From: QYOJ01 sp964642545
GTDB taxonomy: Bacteria; Bacteroidota; Bacteroidia; Bacteroidales; FEN-979
Direction of reading: 5' to 3'
Length of the DNA stretch: 64,000 nt
Assembly: GCA_964642545.1 (NCBI GenBank)
Contig: CAZXQU010000003.1
Location: 1 to 64,000, forward strand
Shown here: piece by piece, positions 57,754-64,000 of the stretch
How the letters are laid out: every line of letters starts with the position of its first letter
Numbering within the stretch: the first letter of the stretch is position 1
Program-made: the position numbers and the translations under genes
The notes under the pieces: model-generated
Seen by the model: the letters and a program-made list of their open reading frames with translations, nothing else
What the model was told of the DNA's origin: nothing
Databases searched by the model: none

Positions 57754-59913
57754 CTAATAGCTATACTCTTCAATAAGCAACTTCGCCAGAATGGCATCCC
57801 ATATATAGTTTGAAGGGGAGTTAAGAACTTCATTATCGGCACTATATGACTCCCAGAAATTATGATTCTTTTTCAATTGCATAACCACAGCATTTACCAT
57901 CTTATCGGCTAATTGATGAGCCAGTGAGTCGTAGCCATAGTTTTTCAATCCATCATAGACCATATAATCCCAGAGAAGCCAGACCGGACCATTCCATTTG
58001 CAACAGTAATCAACATTCGGACTGTACCACGGATCATCAGCCGAAAGGGCAGGAACCCCATATCTGCGCCAGAATTTGGTTGTATCAGAGAGTACGTTCA
58101 CAAGTCGGGCGGCACGATCGGAAGGTGCAACTTCAGCCCATAGGGCCAGGAAACCAATGATCTCCTGGCGACGAAGATCGCGGGTCATAAAAAACCAACC
58201 ATGATCATCCCTGTTCACTGAATAGTAAAATCCAGTTGAATCATCCCACATCCGTTCATTCACCAGTTGGGAAGTATTTTCTGCTTTCTCAAACCAACTG
58301 CGGGCTTCCTCTGTTTTTCCAAGGGTTTTGGCCATTGCAGCAAGACTGCGCTCCTCCTTGATTACCATTAAGGTCAAATCCAGACATTCCAGTTCGTCGG
58401 AGATATCCTCTTTGTCAACATCGAGGTACCTTTCAGCAGATACCTGAAAAACAGCATTATACCAATCACGAACATTCTCAATCAGTCCATATGGTCCCCA
58501 TTCAAAGGTCCCATCCTGGTCCGCATCCCTGTTTGTAATGATCCAGTCGATATACCGAGCTCCCGAGTTGTAAGCCTCTTCAAGGAAGATTTTGTCTTTA
58601 CTTACCTTAAAAATTTCCCAGTTGATCCAATTAAAAAATGGGGCAGATGTTGTCGACATCTTTTTATGCGGGTAATCCTGTAACCCACTGGGACCGTGGC
58701 GATAAGCGATCAGGCCGTCATCCCGCTGCTGCTCCATATAAACACGTTGGGATCCCTGTGCGGATTTTGGGTCCATGTAAACGTAGGAAAGCATACTGAG
58801 GGACTCGTGAAGAACCTGGTGACCATGCCCCCAACCCCAGAGAGGATTCCGGCTGAAGACATAGAAATTTTGGGTCGTTTTACCGGTAGGAGGGTACATT
58901 GATCCTCTTACAAGGTTCAAAGCACCCAGGTATACCAGCTTCTCATCCTTCGTTTTAAACCGGATCTTCGGAACCCTGGAGAATAGGATGAGGTTGTCAT
59001 CATAATAACTCCTCAGGTGCATTTTCTTCACAGATTCAATCTCGTTCAGCAGTGGATCAACTTCCTCATTTTGCGCCTGAATGCCTCGTATATAACGAAG
59101 ATTACTGGTCTCGTTAGGCCTTAACCTTTCATTTAACTGAATAGCTATATAATCAACTAGGTCAGAATCATTCATATTTAATTCATCTAATCTATAGGTT
59201 GAATAATAGTCGGTCTTTATCTCGTTATAAAAGCCTTCCATGTTACCCTTGAATCCACCATATGAATCGTTACCAGGATTGGTAGTGAAGATATTCCTTA
59301 CTCGTGTTGGATACCCATATTCCGGCTTCAGGCTGCTGATAATCCGGTAGAGGCTCTCTCTGTGGTGAAGAATATATCCCTGATGCAGACTGTCGTAATC
59401 GACTATTTCCAGCGAGTCATTTCCAAGTTCAAGAATAGGGTAAGCAACTACCTCATGAGCCACATCATCCATATTTCTCACCTGCATATCCACTAGTGAA
59501 ATAGAGGAACTATAAACAAAGAAGGTCTCCTTTACGTGAATTCCCCTGAAAGGCTCATACTCCAGGATTACCATATCGGGAAACGAGAATATAACCACTG
59601 GTTTTGTGAAATACTCCCCAATATTACGAATCACAACTTCATCAATTTTCCAGATGCAAAACATGGAACCAGCCTGATCGGAAGAGTAAGTAACAGGCCT
59701 ACAATCAGAATAGTAATCCATTTTATAGGCTTTATCGCCATAAAGCCTCGAGCGTTTCATAGCTGCTGCGTAGGTCGTATAAAGCGGATCACTGGTTTTG
59801 GCATCCATCCGGATATAATCCTCAACGGGTTTTAAGTTTTGCGCATTAAGTGCATAAGGGAGAGCAGCAGTCAGGATAACCAGGATTCTAAAAAACATGG
59901 AACAGGATTTCAT
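57754..59913 (-). CDS. MGH1-like (alpha/alpha)6 glycoside hydrolase, secreted
   Basis: A 719-aa protein from the ATG at 59913 (MKSCSMFFRILVIL, signal peptide; an ATG six codons upstream is also possible). The N-terminal third is a beta-sandwich, and the rest is a six-hairpin barrel related to mannosylglycerate hydrolase/GH63-type enzymes: DGTFEWGPYGLIENVRDWY, DDSTGFYYSVN, YCCKWNGPVWLLWDYM. The Asp of NVRDWY and Glu residues near the end are candidate acids. The exact family and substrate cannot be named. It has its own 45-base gap before the GH172 gene and is probably co-transcribed with it. Confidence 0.75.
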   Translation of the reverse strand: MKSCSMFFRILVILTAALPYALNAQNLKPVEDYIRMDAKTSDPLYTTYAAAMKRSRLYGDKAYKMDYYSDCRPVTYSSDQAGSMFCIWKIDEVVIRNIGEYFTKPVVIFSFPDMVILEYEPFRGIHVKETFFVYSSSISLVDMQVRNMDDVAHEVVAYPILELGNDSLEIVDYDSLHQGYILHHRESLYRIISSLKPEYGYPTRVRNIFTTNPGNDSYGGFKGNMEGFYNEIKTDYYSTYRLDELNMNDSDLVDYIAIQLNERLRPNETSNLRYIRGIQAQNEEVDPLLNEIESVKKMHLRSYYDDNLILFSRVPKIRFKTKDEKLVYLGALNLVRGSMYPPTGKTTQNFYVFSRNPLWGWGHGHQVLHESLSMLSYVYMDPKSAQGSQRVYMEQQRDDGLIAYRHGPSGLQDYPHKKMSTTSAPFFNWINWEIFKVSKDKIFLEEAYNSGARYIDWIITNRDADQDGTFEWGPYGLIENVRDWYNAVFQVSAERYLDVDKEDISDELECLDLTLMVIKEERSLAAMAKTLGKTEEARSWFEKAENTSQLVNERMWDDSTGFYYSVNRDDHGWFFMTRDLRRQEIIGFLALWAEVAPSDRAARLVNVLSDTTKFWRRYGVPALSADDPWYSPNVDYCCKWNGPVWLLWDYMVYDGLKNYGYDSLAHQLADKMVNAVVMQLKKNHNFWESYSADNEVLNSPSNYIWDAILAKLLIEEYSY

Positions 59914-60003
59914 GGTGTAAAGATAAGGCATATAAGCAAATCAAGAAATAATGTAAACACACCAAATAGTATTACAAGTCTTAAGGCCATGTTTCGTTTC
60001 ATG

Positions 60004-63000
60004 TTAATGTTGCGTTGGTAGAGTAAGGAGAATGGATTTTCTTACATACTTTTTCTCAATGGCGTCAAACATAACTAAATATTTAGTTATAAAATTCTTT
60101 TGTTCAAAAAAACTTGCATTCTCATGAGGCTCACTAACCGGATAATAACTCCAGACTGAGATTGTATCAGAAGTGCCAGCCAAGCCTTCGACATCAATAA
60201 TATATTGATCTCCTTTTACATTCGCATCTATGATCCGCAAACCACCAGCTTGATCACCCGGCAAAGAGGAGAGGGACAGAGGAAGAACAGAAATTCCCCC
60301 GTTGAACTCAATAGAGATGGTCTTCGTGCCAGTGACGACAAAGTTTATCTGCAATGTGACAAACCTTGAGGTGGTAAATGTTGCAAAGGGGTAATCCTTC
60401 CCATTCAGCCGAACCTTTTCAATCATTGTTTTCGGTGGCAACGCCAGCATCATATTAACTTTAACAGGCTGATTACCCGACCTGTAAAACTGCCATACCA
60501 TATTCGTTGAATCCCTTTTCCAGGAGACATTAACATCCTGATCTCCCAAACGGATTCGTTGTACTGAAAGATAATCCCAATCAGCCGGAAGGCTGGGAGA
60601 AAAATTCAGAATATTCTTTCGTGCATCGACCTCGATTCCAAGCATCCCCTCAATGATTGGTTGTACCACCATGGTCTCCGACCAGCACTGGTGCGGACAA
60701 ACACCTGAGGGTTGATATTCTGCACCGTTCAGCACCTCTTCAACAAATCCCAATCCCCAGTTCCGGTACACATTCAAATTATTCATGATGTGGGAGAATC
60801 CCTGAAGGTAATTCCCGAACCGATACTCAGCAAGGGCTGTCCAACCCGTAAAGAGTGGCCAAACACTTCCGTAGTGATATCCTGATGGTTTGAACATCGG
60901 GCTATCCTCCCCGATGATCCGGACTCCCCAGTTGGTTGAGAAGTTATTTGACGCGTATTGTTCCAACAAAAACGGCATCAGGTATTTGTTTGTCAGCCCG
61001 AAATAGGCGGGAACAGCTGGAAGAATGGTTTGATCAGTTCGTTGAGAACCATCCCTGTTCAGTCCATAAGCATAAAATAGCTCTTTCGAGTTCCAGAACT
61101 TCTGATCGATCATATTTTTAACAACCATTGCCTCCTGCCTATACTGAATTGCCGCATCATCGCCGGCTGCAGCAGCTATATCAGCAGCAGCTTCCAGCGC
61201 AGCAACCCAGCATCCTGTAAGGTAAAATGATGAATGAGATCCAAATAATTTCCCCCCTTCAACCCAACCATGTCCCACATTTGTGTTCTCTATCAGGTAA
61301 TCCTGATCTGTATCTGTCGAAAAACAATAATCAATGGCTTTCCTGATCCCCGGCCAGTTTGCCTGGATAAATGCGGTATCTCCCGACTTCAGAAGATATT
61401 TTCCAGCCAGAACAATAAAGAGGGGAGTGGCATCCGACGCATCATAATGAATTACCCCTGAAGTAGTTGCCTCATGAAATATCTTTCCGTTCAGATCCTG
61501 GTACTTCAGATAAAATTCCAGATTCTTCCTCACCTTCTCAAAATCGCCGTAATCGAGTAATGCAAGTCCGCTCCACTGGCCGTCACGACCAAAATACCAG
61601 GAATATCCAGGCCTTCCGCTCACTGCCTGGGCACCGTCCCACCCACGACGGGTGGTTCCATATCCTGCGACGAGGGCTGAACCCATGCCTGGCGTGGTGA
61701 CGAAAAACCGGTCAGTTCCAACAAGTGCCCACTGGTATCCTCTGTTTAAGTTTTTATCAGGTGTTGTTACCATGAGTCTCTTGCTTAAAAGATCCTCTAC
61801 ATGCTTTTGTGCTCTGGCAAAAATGGCTTCAGGACTCCTGATCGCATAATCGAAACTAGCTGTTGCTTCCTCTATTCCATTTATCCCCGACGCAATAGCG
61901 ATGTCGAGCGATTCACCCGGATCCATTGAATAGATAAGGTTCGCATCAACAATAAATCCATCTCCCTGAATGGCATTGTGAAAGACCGGAACACTGTTTC
62001 CTCCAACCACCATAGCCATATCTCCGGATTTATCTCCAAAAACAAATGCGTTATAATCAGCATCCCAGCCATAACAAATTGAACTGATGGATCCTTCAGG
62101 ATAAGGCCACATCAACCGAAGGTTCGTACTGAAGCGGATCGACAATTCGAATGATTCTTCACCATTCCAGGTATAATGAACAACACCACAGGGGAGGGTT
62201 GGATCAGCAGCAACAACTTCATCCAGGATGCCATGATCAAGCTTGTAATGACGGATGAAGCCGTCGGGGCGAATCTCAATTTCAGGTGTCAGCTCCTGAA
62301 GCCAGGTAATATTTTCAGATGCCGGATGCCGGATGCCTGATTGATAATCACGCAGGGCCATGAAAGGATGGGTCCAAATCTCTTCGATACCACCTGTTTC
62401 CTCTCCCATGATCAGGATTCGCTCGCCCGCAGCCTCACAATAGGCCTTTGAGGCAGCGTGAAGTGGAAATGTCAGCGGGTGTGGTTTGATAGTCCATGGA
62501 ACGGCTTCAGGAATAGCCTCAAACAGGACATCCCGGTTCTGGATCTTTTCAGGACATTGCGTGATAAAAGAGGGTGTATAATCCCAATAGAAGCGAGGCT
62601 CCTTATCAAATTCTCCGGTGAGGTAGTCCAGTATGTTCATTGCAAAGGCTTCAAGATGAGGTCGGTTGTCATTTTGAGGTGCAAAAAGGGTGTAAGCCCC
62701 AACGGCCAGCAATTTCCCATTTCCAACATCATATTCCACAACTACTTTCGAATGTTCTCGAAAAAAAATATAATCCCAGTCAATGGCTGCTACTTTTCCC
62801 TGCATGGGAATTGTATCGCCAAAAAAGCCGTTGACACGAACAGTAAGGTCATGTGTTGGCTTGTAGATGTAAGCCCCACCGTTCAAACCGGCGAAGAGCG
62901 GATGCTCCCGGTACGCATGAAATCCGAGTTTTCGTCCATAGCCTTCATCCACAAAGACTTTGTGCCTTACAGAGGGTATTGCAGTCTCTATCCCAAAAAG

Positions 63001-63513
63001 ATTCAGGTAGGGGAAGGCATCAAGTGTCAGCAGGAGAGAGCCTCCGTTTTCAAGATAATCACGAAGTAGTTTGATCAGCTTCGGATTAGAGGCATCAGGG
63101 GAAAATTGACTGCTATCTGAGGTGTGAAACCAAACCACTGCAGCCTCATGTAGTTGTCTCGGTTGTTTTCTTAGTTCAAGAAACGTGCTGTATTTCAGCG
63201 AATAGCCATCAAGTTCCTTCACAAATTCCATGGCAGCCACAAGCTCAGTATCTATAGAGGTAAGAGGCTCCTGGCCAACCATTAGAACAACTCTCTTTCC
63301 ACCTGAGCCCTCTTCATTCTTCACTCTTCCCTCGTCCTTCGTAATTAGCTCCACCGAGCTCTCTTGTGCTTCGGTTCGTACTTTTTTCTTCGAGATCGGA
63401 ATAGTATGCCGTCGTGCATCTGAACCCTTCACTCCCTGTGAAACAACGGGTAATGTGTTAATTACAAGTAGAATTAACAAGAATAACCGGGTCTGTCTCA
63501 TTTTTTCTTTCAT
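60004..63513 (-). CDS. Secreted fusion of a ThuA/GATase-like domain with a debranching-enzyme-like (alpha/alpha)6 domain
   Basis: An 1169-aa protein with a signal sequence near residues 5-26. A flavodoxin-like domain (about 72-300, RVVLMVGQEP, VVWFHTSDSS, GGSLLLTLDAFPYLNL) resembles ThuA or class-I glutamine-amidotransferase-like folds. From about 560 on, a six-hairpin domain similar to the C-terminal part of amylo-alpha-1,6-glucosidases follows: GYSWYFGRDGQWSGLALLD, NVGHGWVEGGK, YGSVWPLFTGW. An insert near residue 395 (YQSGIRHPASE) is encoded by a repeat shared with the GH92 gene. Residues about 52-72 come from another repeat-like stretch. The start overlaps the HAD gene stop (ATGA). Confidence 0.78.
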   Translation of the reverse strand: MKEKMRQTRLFLLILLVINTLPVVSQGVKGSDARRHTIPISKKKVRTEAQESSVELITKDEGRVKNEEGSGGKRVVLMVGQEPLTSIDTELVAAMEFVKELDGYSLKYSTFLELRKQPRQLHEAAVVWFHTSDSSQFSPDASNPKLIKLLRDYLENGGSLLLTLDAFPYLNLFGIETAIPSVRHKVFVDEGYGRKLGFHAYREHPLFAGLNGGAYIYKPTHDLTVRVNGFFGDTIPMQGKVAAIDWDYIFFREHSKVVVEYDVGNGKLLAVGAYTLFAPQNDNRPHLEAFAMNILDYLTGEFDKEPRFYWDYTPSFITQCPEKIQNRDVLFEAIPEAVPWTIKPHPLTFPLHAASKAYCEAAGERILIMGEETGGIEEIWTHPFMALRDYQSGIRHPASENITWLQELTPEIEIRPDGFIRHYKLDHGILDEVVAADPTLPCGVVHYTWNGEESFELSIRFSTNLRLMWPYPEGSISSICYGWDADYNAFVFGDKSGDMAMVVGGNSVPVFHNAIQGDGFIVDANLIYSMDPGESLDIAIASGINGIEEATASFDYAIRSPEAIFARAQKHVEDLLSKRLMVTTPDKNLNRGYQWALVGTDRFFVTTPGMGSALVAGYGTTRRGWDGAQAVSGRPGYSWYFGRDGQWSGLALLDYGDFEKVRKNLEFYLKYQDLNGKIFHEATTSGVIHYDASDATPLFIVLAGKYLLKSGDTAFIQANWPGIRKAIDYCFSTDTDQDYLIENTNVGHGWVEGGKLFGSHSSFYLTGCWVAALEAAADIAAAAGDDAAIQYRQEAMVVKNMIDQKFWNSKELFYAYGLNRDGSQRTDQTILPAVPAYFGLTNKYLMPFLLEQYASNNFSTNWGVRIIGEDSPMFKPSGYHYGSVWPLFTGWTALAEYRFGNYLQGFSHIMNNLNVYRNWGLGFVEEVLNGAEYQPSGVCPHQCWSETMVVQPIIEGMLGIEVDARKNILNFSPSLPADWDYLSVQRIRLGDQDVNVSWKRDSTNMVWQFYRSGNQPVKVNMMLALPPKTMIEKVRLNGKDYPFATFTTSRFVTLQINFVVTGTKTISIEFNGGISVLPLSLSSLPGDQAGGLRIIDANVKGDQYIIDVEGLAGTSDTISVWSYYPVSEPHENASFFEQKNFITKYLVMFDAIEKKYVRKSILLTLPTQH
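62318..62353 (+). repeat. gatgccggatgcc repeat inside the 1169-aa enzyme gene
   Basis: The word gatgccg occurs twice, then cggatgcctgatt at 62330-62342. That 13-mer is identical to both copies in the GH92 gene 31 kb away, in the same strand orientation. It is translated as QSGIRHPAS. Confidence 0.8.
63308..63349 (+). repeat. cttcattcttcactcttc repeat inside the 1169-aa enzyme gene
   Basis: Words such as tcttcattcttcactcttcc, followed by ctcgtccttcgtaatta, resemble the intergenic attcgtaatt type at 11459-11502. The translation (ITKDEGRVKNEEG) is a charged linker after the signal peptide. Confidence 0.6.
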
Positions 63514-64000
63514 AATCTGCCAACAAATTCAGTCAATGATGATAGTACTTCTACTCCGGCCGATCGGAGCCGCTCTTCCGAATGATGCCCGTTAGGGATC
63601 AGGATGCAATCGATCCCGATCTCTCTGGCAACTTCGGCATCATGGAGGGTATCTCCAACAAAGATGATCTCCTCTCTTGGGATCCCCAGGTCACGTATCA
63701 ACCTAAATCCTACATCGGTTTTTCCATGTGCGTAATGATCATCCAATCCCCTTACCTGGTCAAAAAAAGGCCTCACTTCATGTGCAATAGTCTCTTGCAG
63801 CAACTCATTCTGTTCACGGGCCGAAAGGATGCTTTGTTTGTATCCCTTTAGTTCGCAGTATGGTAGTAGATGCTTGACCTCCGGATGCAGATGGCATTCG
63901 TGTTGCCGCTGGTTGTATAGTACCATGAATTCCATCCCTACCTCTTCAAAAGGTTCTTTTTCAAAGTCAAATCCAAGCTTCAGGTAGTAGTCTTTCACAG
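63510..64000 (-). CDS. HAD-superfamily phosphatase (phosphoglycolate phosphatase-like), 5' end cut by window edge
   Basis: The last 163 codons of a HAD hydrolase are visible, open to the right edge of the window. The first motif DxDGT lies outside; motif II is ILSAREQNE (Ser), motif III has the Lys in HGKTDVG, and motif IV is FVGDTLHDAEVAREIG with two Asp. GRLDS-type cap residues are only partly seen. Its stop overlaps the start of the 1169-aa gene by 4 bases, which suggests co-translation. The frame's first codon inside the window is GTG, most likely an internal valine. Confidence 0.88.
   Translation of the reverse strand, partial: VKDYYLKLGFDFEKEPFEEVGMEFMVLYNQRQHECHLHPEVKHLLPYCELKGYKQSILSAREQNELLQETIAHEVRPFFDQVRGLDDHYAHGKTDVGFRLIRDLGIPREEIIFVGDTLHDAEVAREIGIDCILIPNGHHSEERLRSAGVEVLSSLTEFVGRL

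Noticed and set aside
62458..63069. 203-aa plus-strand open frame inside the 1169-aa enzyme gene
   Set aside because: Antisense to a conserved domain, no motif and no promoter.
1..64000. CRISPR arrays, insertion sequences, phage genes, SusC/SusD pairs
   Set aside because: No regularly spaced long repeats, transposase, integrase, capsid or TonB-dependent receptor genes were found on either strand.

Overview
The window looks like a chromosome segment of a free-living member of the Bacteroidota (Bacteroidales/Marinilabiliales-like). The signs are a type IX secretion C-terminal sorting domain, many lipoproteins, -7 promoter boxes of the form TAnnTTTG, few Shine-Dalgarno sequences, dispersed genes for secreted glycoside hydrolases, and a flexirubin/aryl-polyene type gene cluster. 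I name no genus. All calls come from reading the sequence; no database search was possible.

Region 1 (1-13813, all minus strand, cut at the left edge) is a tightly packed biosynthetic operon. In transcription order it encodes an aromatic amino-acid ammonia-lyase, a FabG reductase, a ketosynthase, an acyl carrier protein (ACP), an LpxL-like acyltransferase, a B12-binding radical SAM protein, a hotdog dehydratase, an unknown 132-aa protein, a BtrH-like acyl transferase, an ABC exporter pair, a thioesterase, a second ketosynthase, a cysteine-less ketosynthase-like protein, a second ACP and a third ketosynthase. The likely product is an aryl-polyene acid made from a coumaroyl-type starter and carried to the envelope. 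DarA/DarB, the dialkylresorcinol enzymes of true flexirubins, are not in the window.

Region 2 (13897-24528) holds an RRM protein, a tRNA-Arg(ACG) with its own promoter box, a transglutaminase-like lipoprotein, a GH31 glucosidase, a glycyl radical enzyme that matches trans-4-hydroxyproline dehydratase (HypD) with its radical SAM activase, an M64 peptidase and the remnant of a GH18/T9SS protein. Region 3 (24669-36858) has a T9SS-sorted Asp-box protein, an EamA transporter, a type II asparaginase, a C69 dipeptidase and a mannose-directed set (GH92 alpha-mannosidase, an EEP-fold protein, GH2 beta-mannosidase) suited to N-glycan or glycoprotein use.

Region 4 (36941-51187) is mostly housekeeping and transport: galK and a mutarotase lipoprotein, an SDR, an MscS channel, an EXPERA membrane protein, an Old Yellow Enzyme, an M23 peptidase, a GH31 xylosidase-like lipoprotein, a metallophosphoesterase, a sodium/solute symporter and an alkyltransferase. 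Region 5 (51243-64000) is a run of secreted proteins: a 936-aa barrel-like protein fused to a formylglycine-generating-enzyme-type domain, a four-repeat small secreted protein, a CAP-SPOR protein, a GH172 (DUF2961) lipoprotein, an MGH1-like glycosidase, a 1169-aa fusion of a ThuA-like domain with a debranching-enzyme-like domain, and a HAD phosphatase cut at the right edge.

The most unusual structural signal is a set of short DNA repeats. They lie between genes and also inside open reading frames (HypD, its activase, GH92 and the 1169-aa enzyme), where the same DNA word is translated in different frames. No intergenic stretch exceeds 300 bases.
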